This document shows positions 34,610-44,400 of a stretch of 64,000 nucleotides of DNA, piece after piece. Numbering within the stretch: position 1 is the stretch's first letter; each line of letters opens with the position of its first letter. Both the position numbers and the translations under genes were made by a program. The notes under the pieces were generated by a model, which searched no databases, was not told the origin of the DNA, and saw only the letters and a list, made by a program, of their open reading frames with translations. This stretch comes from an uncultured Collinsella sp. (GTDB taxonomy: Bacteria > Actinomycetota > Coriobacteriia > Coriobacteriales > Coriobacteriaceae): positions 1 to 64,000 of the forward strand of contig CAAFZX010000035.1 in assembly GCA_900767675.1 (NCBI GenBank). Reading direction: 5' to 3'.

Positions 34610-35479
34610 ATGGATATCGATAACTTTGAATGGTGGTATAGCGAGGGCGAGGCTCCGGACGAAGAGTGGGACGAGCCCGCTCCGTGTGACGTGTCGAGCG
34701 ACGAGGACGAGGTCGGCAATGATGCCGGTGTCGAGCCTGAAGCCGCCTCCGATGCCGCCGAACCCCTAACCTTTGAACAGGCTTGGGCCCAGGCCGAGGC
34801 CGACGAGGCAAAGGCCGATGCCACGGCCACGCTGGGTGAGCCAGCCGACATGTCCATCTCGCCGGCCAAGACCCCGCAGCCGCGCCATAACATCGACCCC
34901 GGCAGCACGGCATCCTTCAGCATACTCGACGTGCCCGCGCAGGGTGCCCAGGCGCCCGCCCCCACGCATCGCCCCAACCTGGCTCGCGAGGAAGACGCGG
35001 CCCGCCGCTCACCACTCGGCCCCATCCTTATTGCCTTTATGGCCGGCGTCATCGCTTGCTCGGCGATCGGAAATGTCTGGAGCCACGTGGAGCAACAGCG
35101 CAAAGACGCCGCCAAGGTCGAGATGTCTGTCGAGCAGTCGCTCAGCCGCACGCGCTCGGTGCATGTGTCGGTCGAGGTTAAGGACGGCGCGACGTGGGAT
35201 ACCGCGCGCGGCGATAGCAAAATGCTCATCCATGTCGTGGGCCGCACACTCAGGGGACAGGCGATTGACGAGTATCAATATGTCAACTCCGCTGGTGACG
35301 GCATCGAACTCAAGCCCGGCGACTACGAGCTCACGGTCGACGAGCCGCCTGTCGCCACCGATGGCACGTGCTTCCGCGCTTCAAAGCGCATGGTTCCCGT
35401 GAGCTTTAACTCGCAGGCGCCCGATACGGTCGACAGCACGCCGCAGGGCGGGTTCGACCTTTACGCAATCACTCAATAA
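34610..35479 (+). CDS. Acidic single-pass membrane protein of unknown function
   Basis: This 289-residue protein is not recognised. Residues 1-~110 are strongly acidic and low-complexity (DNFEWWYSEGEAPDEEWDEP, many Glu/Ala/Pro). A single membrane helix (GPILIAFMAGVIACSAIGNVW) lies near 137-157. The remaining ~130 residues should be outside the cell. They include HVVGRTLRGQAIDEYQYVNSAGDGIELKPGDYEL, a beta-rich pattern reminiscent of small bacterial Ig-like or prealbumin folds. AAGGGG precedes the ATG. It sits alone between an exporter and an epimerase gene. An envelope role is inferred from topology only. Confidence 0.65.
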   Translation: MDIDNFEWWYSEGEAPDEEWDEPAPCDVSSDEDEVGNDAGVEPEAASDAAEPLTFEQAWAQAEADEAKADATATLGEPADMSISPAKTPQPRHNIDPGSTASFSILDVPAQGAQAPAPTHRPNLAREEDAARRSPLGPILIAFMAGVIACSAIGNVWSHVEQQRKDAAKVEMSVEQSLSRTRSVHVSVEVKDGATWDTARGDSKMLIHVVGRTLRGQAIDEYQYVNSAGDGIELKPGDYELTVDEPPVATDGTCFRASKRMVPVSFNSQAPDTVDSTPQGGFDLYAITQ

Positions 35480-35558
35480 CTGCGCCTGCCGCTTCTCCTT
35501 GCCGCCAAGAGTGGGACAATAGCCCTCGACACTGTTGTTTACTTTTGGAGGAAGTAGC

Positions 35559-36452
35559 ATGTCCACCGTCACCACCATCAAGCGCGGCGGCCTTACCGCG
35601 GCCATCGATTCCATGGGTGCCCAGCTCACGAGCCTTGCCCTCAACGGCAACGAGTATCTGTGGCAGGGCGACCCGGTCTTTTGGGGCAAGCACGCGCCCA
35701 TTCTGTTCCCCATCGTGGGCTCACTGCGCAACAACACGGCGACGTCTGCGGCTGGCACCTGCGAGATGCCGCGCCACGGCCTCGCGCGCATCGTCGAGCA
35801 CAAGCTGGTCGAGGTCTCCGAGGACGGCTCGTCCGTCACCTACGAGATCACCGACACGCCCGAGTCGCTCAAGGCTTTTCCCTTCCACTTTAAGCTCAAC
35901 ATGACCTATGCCCTAACCGGTGACGCCACGCTTACCCAGACCTTTGCCGTCACCAACACCGGCGACGTGGACCTGCCGTTCTCGGTGGGCGGCCACCCTG
36001 CATTTAACGTGCCCGCCCCCGGTGCCGAGGACGAGACGTTCGAGGATTACGAGCTGGCATTTACCGAGGCTTGGACCAACGAGGCCCCCATCATCACGCC
36101 CGATGGCCTCATGACGTTCGAAGGCAGCTACAAGGCGCCCGATAACTCGGACGTGCTGCCCATCACGCACCGTAGCTTCGATAACGACGCCATCATGTTC
36201 ACCGATACCCCGGGCTCCACGCTCACGCTGCGCGGTCGCAAGTCGGGCCACGGCGTCAAGATCGACTTTGAGGGCTTTAAGTACATCGGCGTGTGGTCTG
36301 CCGCCAACGACGCCCCGTTTGTGGCGCTCGAGCCTTGGACCGGTCACACCACCATGGACATCGAGGACGATGTCTTTGAGCACAAGGTCAATACCATTAC
36401 GCTGGCGCCGGGCGAGACGGACGTCCGCAGCTTTGGCGTCACCCTGCTCTAG
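35559..36452 (+). CDS. Aldose 1-epimerase family protein
   Basis: This 297-residue member of the galactose mutarotase-like family is of the LacX/YeaD-type subgroup. It has the conserved PILFPIVGSLRNN, the catalytic histidine region MPRHGLAR, and SVGGHPAFNVP with the second histidine. The C-terminal EPWTGHT segment corresponds to the region bearing a catalytic Glu. It interconverts alpha and beta anomers of a sugar or hexose 6-phosphate. GGAGGAAG precedes ATG 35559. A ~144-base structured element starts four bases after its stop. Confidence 0.88.
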   Translation: MSTVTTIKRGGLTAAIDSMGAQLTSLALNGNEYLWQGDPVFWGKHAPILFPIVGSLRNNTATSAAGTCEMPRHGLARIVEHKLVEVSEDGSSVTYEITDTPESLKAFPFHFKLNMTYALTGDATLTQTFAVTNTGDVDLPFSVGGHPAFNVPAPGAEDETFEDYELAFTEAWTNEAPIITPDGLMTFEGSYKAPDNSDVLPITHRSFDNDAIMFTDTPGSTLTLRGRKSGHGVKIDFEGFKYIGVWSAANDAPFVALEPWTGHTTMDIEDDVFEHKVNTITLAPGETDVRSFGVTLL

Positions 36453-36456
36453 AGGT

Positions 36457-36600
36457 TCCGCCGTTCTAACGAACGGCGGACCGGTCGACGCTGCGCGCCA
36501 CCCAGAGCGACAATTTGCCATTCAAAAGGCACGGCATGACCAGAAGGTCTATGCCTTGCCTTTTTCATGCCAACTTGTTCGCTCTGGGCGGCGCTCGCTG
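36457..36600 (+). ncRNA. Candidate structured 3' RNA element, copy A
   Basis: A perfect hairpin TCCGCCGTTC-TAAC-GAACGGCGGA (36457-36480) is followed by CGACGCTGCGCG. A long second hairpin has outer stem CCCAGAGCGA (36501-36510) with TCGCTCTGGG (36579-36588), a near-complementary middle stem, and an apical GACC-AGAA-GGTC (36538-36549). It ends with GCTCGCTG. Copy B at 51450-51592 keeps the fixed motifs, while the stems differ in sequence but still pair. The class is not recognised. Function is open: terminator, RNA-stability element or repeat. Confidence 0.6.
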
Positions 36601-36732
36601 GCATTGCCAAAACATCGGCGTTCCCAATGACTACCGTGTGTCTATTAATTTTTCGAGCTTGTGCTGCGCTGCTGGTCGCTGGCGTATATCCTGTTAAGTC
36701 GTCAGCATACGATTCAACAGGGAAGGCAGATT

Positions 36733-37659
36733 ATGCATTCTCCCCATCAACGCGACGCGCATCCACAGCCGGTATGCAGCCGTCGCATCTTTTTGGGTAG
36801 CGCTCTCGCTGCGAGTGCTTCCGTCGTCGCCGGCGTGCTCGCCGGCTGTCAGCGCCCGTCCACGCTCAAGGTGGTTCAGTCCACGACGGGCGGCGGTCGC
36901 GACGACCTGTCCGATTCTGTGATCGGCAAGGATAAGATCCGCATTGGCATGGAGGCGGCCTACGCCCCGTACAACTGGCAGGTTTCCGAGGCCAGCGAGT
37001 TCACGATCCCCATCGACAACGTGCAGGGCGCCTATGCCGATGGCTACGACGTGCAGATCGCCAAGATCGTCTGCAAGGCCCTCGGCGGCGAGCCCGTCGC
37101 CGTCAAGCAGAGCTTTTCGGGCCTTATTGACTCGCTCAACAACGGCCAGATCGACCTCATCATCGCCGGCATGAGCGCCACGCCCGAGCGTGAGGAGTCC
37201 GTCGGCTTTTCCGACCCGTACTTCATTGGCTACTTTGGCCTGTTCGTAAAAGAGGGTTCCCCCTACCAAAACGCCACCAAACTCAGCGACTTTAGCGGCG
37301 CCACGGTCCTCGGCCAAAAGGACACCATGCTCGATACCGTCATCGACGAGATTCCGGGCGTTGTGCACAAGAACCCGGTCGATTCGGTCCCCACGGTGTT
37401 TTCGAACCTGCTGCAGGGCACTTGTGACGCCGTGACCTACAACACCGAGAACGAGAAGGGCTATATGGCCCAAAACCCGGGCATTGTCCCCATTCATTTT
37501 GCCGAGGGCGAGGGCTTTAAGCAGGAGGTCGCGGCAAACGTCGGCTGCCGCAAGGGCTCGGACAAACTGCTTAAGCTCATCGATAAGACGCTCAAGGGTG
37601 TCAGCCAGGAGGAACGCGACCAAATGTGGGACGCGTGCCTCGATCGTCAACCGGCATAG
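36733..37659 (+). CDS. Amino-acid ABC transporter substrate-binding lipoprotein
   Basis: This 308-residue extracellular solute-binding protein (family 3, polar amino acids) has a twin-arginine signal SRRIFLGSALAASASVVAGVLAGC with a lipobox ending at the lipidated cysteine near residue 37. It therefore looks like a Tat-exported lipoprotein. Family landmarks include GMEAAYAPYNW, GYDVQIAKIVCKALGG and FSDPYFIGYFGLFVKEGS. GGAAGG precedes ATG 36733. It is the first of three adjacent transport genes (binding protein, permease, ATPase) and the M20 peptidase follows, suggesting uptake and use of amino acids or small peptides. Confidence 0.9.
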   Translation: MHSPHQRDAHPQPVCSRRIFLGSALAASASVVAGVLAGCQRPSTLKVVQSTTGGGRDDLSDSVIGKDKIRIGMEAAYAPYNWQVSEASEFTIPIDNVQGAYADGYDVQIAKIVCKALGGEPVAVKQSFSGLIDSLNNGQIDLIIAGMSATPEREESVGFSDPYFIGYFGLFVKEGSPYQNATKLSDFSGATVLGQKDTMLDTVIDEIPGVVHKNPVDSVPTVFSNLLQGTCDAVTYNTENEKGYMAQNPGIVPIHFAEGEGFKQEVAANVGCRKGSDKLLKLIDKTLKGVSQEERDQMWDACLDRQPA

Positions 37660-37668
37660 GGAGGCAGC

Positions 37669-38817
37669 ATGAAAGCCATCAATCGTCTGGCCTCCTTTAT
37701 CAAGGCCGACCACCGTTATGTGTACCTGGGCACGAGCGTTATCGCGGCGCTCGGCCTGGCATTTAGCCAACGCAACCCCACGCCGCTGAGCTTCTTGGCG
37801 CCTACGGGTGTGTTCCAAGACTGCCTCTGGGCGATTCTTTGGGCCTGGCTCGTTGTGTCGGCGGCGGCGCTCGTCACCAAGCTCATGCACTGGAACGACT
37901 ATCGCGAAATGTCGCCGTTTGCTTCCGAGCGCTTCCGTCGCGGCGCGCGCCTGGGCAGCTATGTCGTTGTTGCTATTGCGGTGATCTTCTTTATCGACCG
38001 TTGCATCATGTCGTTTATCGACCTGGTGCAGGTGAGCATTGTCTCGGACTCCAACCCCAGCGACTTTTTGTCGAGCCTGGTCTACATGACCTACAAGAGC
38101 GGCGACTTCTTTATCCGCGGTATCGAGATCACCATCGCGCTTGCCACCTTCGGCACCGTCATCGCATTCTTCCTGGCGCTGCTCTTTGTGTTTTTGCGTA
38201 TTCAGACGTTCGACCGTGTGGACAACGATCTCACGCGCTTCTTCAAGAGCATCGGCCGCGGCTTTGCGACCATCTACTCCACCATCGTGCGCGGCACGCC
38301 CATGATGGTCCAGGGCCTGCTCATCTATTACGCGGGCTTCACCGTTTTGCGCGGCATGGGCTTCGAAACCGCCCAGGCCAACCAGATCTGGAGTACCTTC
38401 ACCGCCGGCCTTGTCACCATCTCGCTCAACTCCACCGCCTACATGATGGAAGTTTTGCGTGGCGGCATCGAGTCCATCGACCCCGGTCAAGCCGAGGCGG
38501 CGCGCTCGCTGGGTCTGTCGCAGTGGCAGGCCATGCGCAAGGTCGTGTTCCCCCAGGGTATTAAAAACGCGATTCCGGCGCTCACCAACGAGCTCATCAT
38601 CAACATCAAGGACTCGTCGGTGCTTTCGGTCATCGGCGTGTTCGACCTCATGTACGCCACCACCACTGTCGCCGGCGTGTACTACCGCCAGATGGAGGTC
38701 TACTGCGTGGCGCTCGTGGTTTACCTGATCCTGACGCTCGTGGCGAGCCGCCTGCTCGAGGCCTTTGGCAAAAAGCTCGGCGCCGAGGCCCCGGCAACGC
38801 TGCCCAGCTCCAACTAG
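37669..38817 (+). CDS. Amino-acid ABC transporter permease
   Basis: This 382-residue inner-membrane permease belongs to the HisM/GlnP family. The C-terminal ~220 residues carry the conserved core, including YSTIVRGTPMMVQGLLIYY and the EAA loop EAARSLGLSQWQAMRKVVFPQGIKNAIPAL, which contacts the ATPase. The N-terminal ~150 residues add extra hydrophobic segments and make it longer than the usual ~220-residue permease. The ATG has GGAGGCAGC upstream, nine bases past the binding-protein stop. Confidence 0.9.
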   Translation: MKAINRLASFIKADHRYVYLGTSVIAALGLAFSQRNPTPLSFLAPTGVFQDCLWAILWAWLVVSAAALVTKLMHWNDYREMSPFASERFRRGARLGSYVVVAIAVIFFIDRCIMSFIDLVQVSIVSDSNPSDFLSSLVYMTYKSGDFFIRGIEITIALATFGTVIAFFLALLFVFLRIQTFDRVDNDLTRFFKSIGRGFATIYSTIVRGTPMMVQGLLIYYAGFTVLRGMGFETAQANQIWSTFTAGLVTISLNSTAYMMEVLRGGIESIDPGQAEAARSLGLSQWQAMRKVVFPQGIKNAIPALTNELIINIKDSSVLSVIGVFDLMYATTTVAGVYYRQMEVYCVALVVYLILTLVASRLLEAFGKKLGAEAPATLPSSN

Positions 38818-38839
38818 GCGCAAGACGAGGAGAATCATC

Positions 38840-39625
38840 ATGGCAGATACCACTACCACCGGCGCTGTGGCCGCCGCACAAACTAAAGAGCCGCTCATCC
38901 GCGTCGAGGGCCTGCGCAAGAGCTTCGGTTCGCTCGAGGTGCTCAGGGGCATCGACCTCGCTGTCAATCCCGGTGAGGTCGTTACCATCATCGGCGCCTC
39001 GGGCTCGGGCAAGTCGACCTTCCTGCGCTGCCTCAACCTGCTCGAGACCCCGGACGCGGGCCACATCTGGTTCCACGGCCAGGATCTTACGGCCGAGCGC
39101 TGCAATATCAATAAACTCCGTGAGGACATCGGCATGGTGTTCCAGGGCTTTAACCTGTTCAACAACATGGATGTGCTCGACAACTGCACGCTCGCGCCCG
39201 TCACGCTCAAAAAGATGAGCAAGGCCGAGGCCGAGAAGGTCGCAATGGAGCATCTGACGAGCGTGGGGCTCGAAAAGTTCGCGCACGCCGCCGTGGGTCG
39301 CCTGTCCGGTGGCCAAAAGCAGCGCGTGGCCATCGCCCGCGCCCTGTGCATGAGTCCGCAGATCATGCTGTTCGACGAGCCGACTTCGGCACTCGACCCC
39401 GAGATCGTGGGCGAGGTGCTCGAGGTCATGCGCAAGCTCGCGGCCGACGGTATGACCATGGTTGTCGTCACGCACGAGATGGCCTTTGCCCGCACGGTGT
39501 CCGACCGCGTGGTCTTTATGGACAAGGGCGTGGTGCTTGAGGACGCCGCGCCGGCCGAGCTCTTCGGCAACCCCAAACACCAGCGCACTCGCGAGTTCCT
39601 CTCTCGCTATCTCGAAGACAAATAA
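38840..39625 (+). CDS. Amino-acid ABC transporter ATP-binding protein
   Basis: This 261-residue ATPase is of the polar-amino-acid (GlnQ/HisP) type. It has Walker A GASGSGKSTF, Q-loop GMVFQGFNLFNNM, signature LSGGQKQRVA, Walker B IMLFDEPTSALDPE and the H-loop VTHEMAFA. GAGGAG precedes ATG 38840. It powers the permease encoded 22 bases upstream; all motifs are intact. Confidence 0.93.
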   Translation: MADTTTTGAVAAAQTKEPLIRVEGLRKSFGSLEVLRGIDLAVNPGEVVTIIGASGSGKSTFLRCLNLLETPDAGHIWFHGQDLTAERCNINKLREDIGMVFQGFNLFNNMDVLDNCTLAPVTLKKMSKAEAEKVAMEHLTSVGLEKFAHAAVGRLSGGQKQRVAIARALCMSPQIMLFDEPTSALDPEIVGEVLEVMRKLAADGMTMVVVTHEMAFARTVSDRVVFMDKGVVLEDAAPAELFGNPKHQRTREFLSRYLEDK

Positions 39626-39697
39626 CCGACCGCAAACGCTTATGTGGCAGGGCCGCTCCCGTGGGGCGGCCTTTGTCGTCACAATCGAAAGGATGTC

Positions 39698-41125
39698 ATG
39701 GCCGAGGTTTGGCGCTTCTTTGCGCATGAGGACGATTTTGCCGATATAGACGAAGCCGGCGCGTGCGAGCGTTTGGGCCGCGTGCTGTCGTTTCCGACCA
39801 TCTCGAGCATGGATGCCGAGGCGGTGGACTGGCAGCCCTTCGACAATCTGCGCGCCTATATGCAGCAGGCCTGGCCGCGCGTGTTTGCGGCGGGTGAGGT
39901 CGAGCTTATCGACCATTCGCTGCTGGTGACGCTTGCCGGTTCCGACCCCGCCCTCAAGCCCGTTATGCTCATGGGCCACATGGATGTGGTCCCCGTGGTG
40001 CCGGGTACCGAGGCCGACTGGACGCACGCCCCCTTTAGCGGCCACGTGGACGACACCTACATTTGGGGTCGCGGCGCTATCGACATGAAGGATCAGGTCG
40101 CAGGCATTCTCGAGGCTGTCGAGTATGCGCTGGCGCACGGTTGGCAGCACGAGCGCACACTGCTGCTGGCCTTTGGCCAGGACGAGGAGACTACGCAGTA
40201 CGGCGCAGGCGCCATCGGCCGCGTGCTCGAGGAGCGCGGCATTGAGCTTGAGTACCTGATCGACGAGGGCGACTACCGCATCGTTCCGGCTGCCGAGTAC
40301 AGCGCGGGCGAGGGTTGGCTCATGCACGCCGACCTGGCTGAGAAGGGCTATGCCGACATTGTGCTCAAGACAAAGAGCGCGGGTGGACATTCTTCCAACC
40401 CCTACGGCGGCACGTCGTTCGAGGTGCTCAGCCGTGCCATCACCGCAATCTGCGATATCGAGTGGCCGACGCGCGTGACCGATTTACTTGCCGCCCAGCT
40501 CGTCGAGCTGGGGCTCTACACGGCGGATGAAATTGCCGCCAACGGGGGTGCCATTGTCCGCGATTGCCTCGCCAGCAAGAAGCTCTATCCGCTGGTGACG
40601 ACCACCTGCGCGCCCACGCAGATCGAGGGTGGCAGCACCGGCGCCAACGTAATGCCGCAGGATATGTGGGCCAACATCAACTTCCGCATGCTCGAGGGCA
40701 CGAGCGTGGCCGATGTTGTGGCGCGCTGCCGTGAGGCGGTTGCCGGGGCGGACCTTGCCGGTCGTGTCGAAGTGGAGCTGGGCCCCGGCAGCTCCGAACC
40801 CTCGCCGTCCCCGCGCATCGGTGGTCCCGGCCTCGAGGCGGTTCGCTCCATCGCCGCCCGCTATTTCCGCGATCCAAAGCCGACGGAGGAAAACGGATCG
40901 TCTGCGGTGGGCCAAGAGCCGATGAGCATCGTGCCCTCGACCGTGATTGGTGCAACCGATGCCGCCAACTACCAGCGCATTTGCCACGAGTGCATCCGCT
41001 TCTCCGCCTTCGTGGTCGACGATGACGAATGCGACCGCGGCGTCCACGGCACCAACGAGCGCATCACCCGTCGCGCCTACCTCCAAGGCATCCGCTTCCT
41101 CATCGCCCTGCTCCACACGCTCTAG
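39698..41125 (+). CDS. M20 family metallopeptidase
   Basis: This 475-residue di-zinc peptidase is of the ArgE/DapE/CPG2 type. Metal and catalytic residues are visible in MGHMDVVPV (His 94), WGRGAIDMKDQ, FGQDEETTQYGAG and the late HGTNERI. The dimerisation lid domain lies between. It probably trims dipeptides or N-acylated amino acids inside the cell. GAAAGGA precedes ATG 39698. It lies 72 bases after the amino-acid ABC ATPase gene, so it may process imported substrates. Its stop is followed at once by the left half of the split palindromic repeat bounding the adhesin island. Confidence 0.88.
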   Translation: MAEVWRFFAHEDDFADIDEAGACERLGRVLSFPTISSMDAEAVDWQPFDNLRAYMQQAWPRVFAAGEVELIDHSLLVTLAGSDPALKPVMLMGHMDVVPVVPGTEADWTHAPFSGHVDDTYIWGRGAIDMKDQVAGILEAVEYALAHGWQHERTLLLAFGQDEETTQYGAGAIGRVLEERGIELEYLIDEGDYRIVPAAEYSAGEGWLMHADLAEKGYADIVLKTKSAGGHSSNPYGGTSFEVLSRAITAICDIEWPTRVTDLLAAQLVELGLYTADEIAANGGAIVRDCLASKKLYPLVTTTCAPTQIEGGSTGANVMPQDMWANINFRMLEGTSVADVVARCREAVAGADLAGRVEVELGPGSSEPSPSPRIGGPGLEAVRSIAARYFRDPKPTEENGSSAVGQEPMSIVPSTVIGATDAANYQRICHECIRFSAFVVDDDECDRGVHGTNERITRRAYLQGIRFLIALLHTL

Positions 41126-41126
41126 C

Positions 41127-41144
41127 ATGCGACAAAGGGACTGA
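41127..41144. repeat. Left half of a split dispersed palindrome
   Basis: ATGCGACAAAGGGACTGA is the left arm of the dispersed palindrome. The right arm is missing here and occurs at 50164-50183. Both halves keep GACTGA (41139-41144 and 50164-50169). Joining them gives GCGACAAAGGG-ACTGA-CCCTTTGTCGC, a complete family member. Confidence 0.6.
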
Positions 41145-41311
41145 GCCGATTTCATCGGTAATGAGACAAAAACTGTCATAGAATAAGACTAAGATATCTT
41201 AAGAGACATATGCTGGGGTTGGTATTCCTTGAACGACTGCGGGCATGTGCCAGACTGCCTCGGCCCCCGGGGAGCACCCGGGCAGGTCGCCGTGTGACTG
41301 GGGAGGAAATT

Positions 41312-41395
41312 ATGCAGGAGCTCAGAGAGACGACGTCTCGACTCGTGAATAATGCTACCGGGGGGGGGGTGTCTAAGCAGGGAACTTCCTGGTGA
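41312..41395 (+). CDS. Leader ORF containing the G10 tract
   Basis: This 27-codon ORF starts with ATG 41312 behind GGGGAGG (41300-41306), the best ribosome site near the adhesin gene. It reads MQELRETTSRLVNNATGGG, then VSKQGTSW, and stops at TGA 41393-41395. The run of ten Gs (41360-41369) encodes the Gly triplet. Losing one G, or gaining two, shifts the reading into the adhesin frame. The product would then continue as GGGCLSRELPGEHRPRERWSV into the adhesin's signal peptide. It is thus probably the true translation start of a phase-variable adhesin, shown here in the out-of-frame state. Confidence 0.65.
   Translation: MQELRETTSRLVNNATGGGVSKQGTSW
41360..41369. repeat. G10 homopolymer tract, candidate phase-variation switch
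   Basis: Ten consecutive Gs lie 55 bases before the adhesin ATG and inside the leader ORF. Tracts this long are prone to slipped-strand length change. Frame arithmetic gives an in-frame leader-adhesin fusion at G9 or G12 and none at G10 or G11. Confidence 0.75.
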
Positions 41396-41423
41396 ACACC
41401 GGCCGCGCGAGCGGTGGTCCGTC

Positions 41424-44400
41424 ATGTCTTATGGCCGTCGTCGTGGGCTGCGCCCGGTCTCGCCATATGTGATTGTTTTGGCCCTCGCCGTCGCGCTGAC
41501 GGCGAGTTTCTTCCTGCCGACCCGTGCGGAAGCGGCGTTTTCGGACCACACGGTTACGACGATTTCGCCTTCGGGGACAACAATCAACCTGTTTGATTAC
41601 TGGGTGAATCCCGATAACCATCTGTCGGTTTCCGGCAACGGCGGCGTCAACGCAAACCACCGGTTCCAGTTTAACGACGGCCAGGGTGGTGAGTCGCTCA
41701 ACCATTGGACGGGCAACACGAACCCGCAGCCCGGCATTGTCAACAACACGCTTTTAGACGGCTATCCGCAGCTTTCCAAAACCTGGGGCGGCGAGTCCCT
41801 CTGCTACCTGTTCGATTCCTCTGCCCAGATCGGCAAGACGTCCCATTTTGGCGTGACGGGCCTCCTCAAGGTTCAGAACGGCTACTACGTCTATGACAGC
41901 TCCAAAAACTACGCAGCCTACAACGCTGACAAGAATGCCTTCGACATCTATGACACCTGGGGCATTGACAAAGTGGGCGATTCGTCCCACCAGGGTCAGT
42001 TCTTCCCGTTCGACGCGGCAGACAAGGTGCTCAAAGAGGAAAACGGCCGGCTCGTCCAAACCGGCATCAAGGCAGACAACACCGGTGATTCGCGCTACAA
42101 CGACGGCCGCCCCGTCAACCACCACTTCGGCCTCTCAATGTCCACGCGATTCGTGCAGCCTGCTGGCGGCAAGACGAACGCGGGCGACGACATGGTGTTC
42201 GAGTTCGCCGGCGATGATGACGTCTGGGTGTTCATCGACGATGTCCTCGTGGGTGATATCGGCGGTATTCACAACCGCGCGAGTCTGAGCATCAACTTTT
42301 GTACGGGCGACATTAAGGTGAACGGTAATAACGACGGCACACTGAAGAGCAAGTACCAGAAGGCGAATAAGGACATTTCGGGCTTCAAAAGCAACACCTT
42401 CGCCGGCGGCACCAACCACACCCTCAAGTTCTTCTACCTGGAGCGCGGCGCCACCGACTCCAACATGGAGCTCAAGTTCAACCTCGTGACGGTGCCCGAG
42501 TCCGACATCATCAAGTTCGACCAGGACGGCAAGTTCGTACAGGGTGCCGAGTTCAAGCTCTATAAGACCGACAAGGACTTCAAGACCGTGGGCGAGCTCA
42601 TCGGCTCCGGTACCACGGACGAGGCCGGCCACCTAACGCTCACGAACGACGTGGACAACGGCGTCATCAACTTCGACGATCTCTACAACAAGGATCACGA
42701 CAACAACAAGTACTACCTCCTGAAGGAGACGCGCGTACCCGAGGGATACCGCTCGAGTCTCGCGGCGACGGGTGGTAGCATGCAGCTCGAGTACGTGCCC
42801 GCGAGCGCTGAGAACGGCGCGGGCGGCGTCATCATCAACCGCGGCGGTATGGACGCGGGCAGCGTCGTGTGGAAGACCGGTGCGTTCGCCGCCGCGAAGG
42901 AGACCATCACCGCGCCGTCGACCGTGTACAAGGCAAATAATGACCTGACGAAGTCCGACAAGACCGTCAATCTGGACTCCGGCATACTGTTCGCTGTGGT
43001 GCTCAAGCGCGACAAAAGCGCAGGCACAGGTATCAAAGATCCGAGCAATTGGTACGCCGTGTCGGGCGACCCATCGACGGGAGCGGGATACACCCTCGCC
43101 AAGGAGCCGGGCATGACCGGTGCTATCGAGGCGGCGAAGAAGGACCTGCACGCCTTCACGCTCAACACAAGCGGCCAGTACCAGGTAGAGATTCAAAATC
43201 TGCCCGGTGACATCTCCAAGTACTACTACCTGCTGAGCGGTGATGCCCGCAAGGATGCCGAGTACACGGTGGCCATCTACCACACAATGGCGAGCTCGAT
43301 CGGCGACGCGACGCCTAAGAACACAGTCCACGTGTACAGCGACGACATCGCAGACGGCACGAACTTCAAGCGGCAGTTCGCCACGCGCCTGCTCGTCACG
43401 AACATCCAGAATCGCCTGTTCGTGCAGAAGACCGATACCGAGGGTAAGCCCGTTGACGGGGCGAAGTTCGGCCTTTACAAGTCCACCCAGGTGACTACGG
43501 ATGCGAACGGCAAGGCCGTGCTCGATGGCGACCAGGCCCCCTACGACACCCTGACGACGAGGTCGGTCGCCAACCCGGTCAAGCTCGAAGGGGCGGGCGT
43601 ATTCCCGTCTACGAGCGACAGTAGCGAGCCGCTCGTGAAGGGTACCTACTTCCTGAAGGAGGTCTCGGCGCCCAATGGCTTCCTGCTTAACGACACGCTC
43701 ACCAAGGTGATTGTGGACGATTACGGCGTCCACGCCGATGCTGGTACAGTTGATGACGGCGTTTCGACGTTCGTGGGCGTGGGCTCGCTCATGAAGAGCC
43801 TGGGCCAGTTTGGCGCAGAGGGCGACATTGACAACACGCTCACGTGGATCAAGGGCCAGCGCCAGACGTCCGACGGGACGCTCGACGGCAACGGCAACCT
43901 TTCCTGGAACAATGACGCCAAGGGCGGCGAGAATGAGGCACATCTTAAGTACGGCGCCAATGGACGTGTCTACCAGTATGGGCCCACCAAGAAGGACGAA
44001 CCTTACCGCCTGGAGACCGAGACGGGCTGGATACGTATGGGCATCACGCAGGACGTGTCTGGTGACACTAATGCGAAGGGCGCCCGCGCCGACCTGGGCG
44101 ACATGAATCTGAACGCCCTGTTTACGGGCGCCACCTGCGTGCGCGTGGCGAACGAACGCGAGGCGAGCCTCGAGGTGACGAAGAAGGTTGACGTGCCCGA
44201 TGGCCTGACGGGCAATAAGGACGCGGGGTTCACCTTCAAGTTCACCGTGCCCGAGGGGAAGACCTACAAGGCTGCAGTGTTCGAGAAGGCGGGGACTGCG
44301 GGCGAGCGGCGGGTCGGCAACGTGTTCAACCTGACGAACGGCTATTCACAAACCATCAAGGCCGACGAGACGATTCGCGTGTACGGTCTTAGCGAGGGCG

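Noticed and set aside
41360..41369. G10 tract as an assembly or sequencing artefact
   Set aside because: It could be miscounted, but a leader ORF with a strong ribosome site that becomes exactly fused to the adhesin at G9 is unlikely by chance. Kept as a finding with reads as the test.
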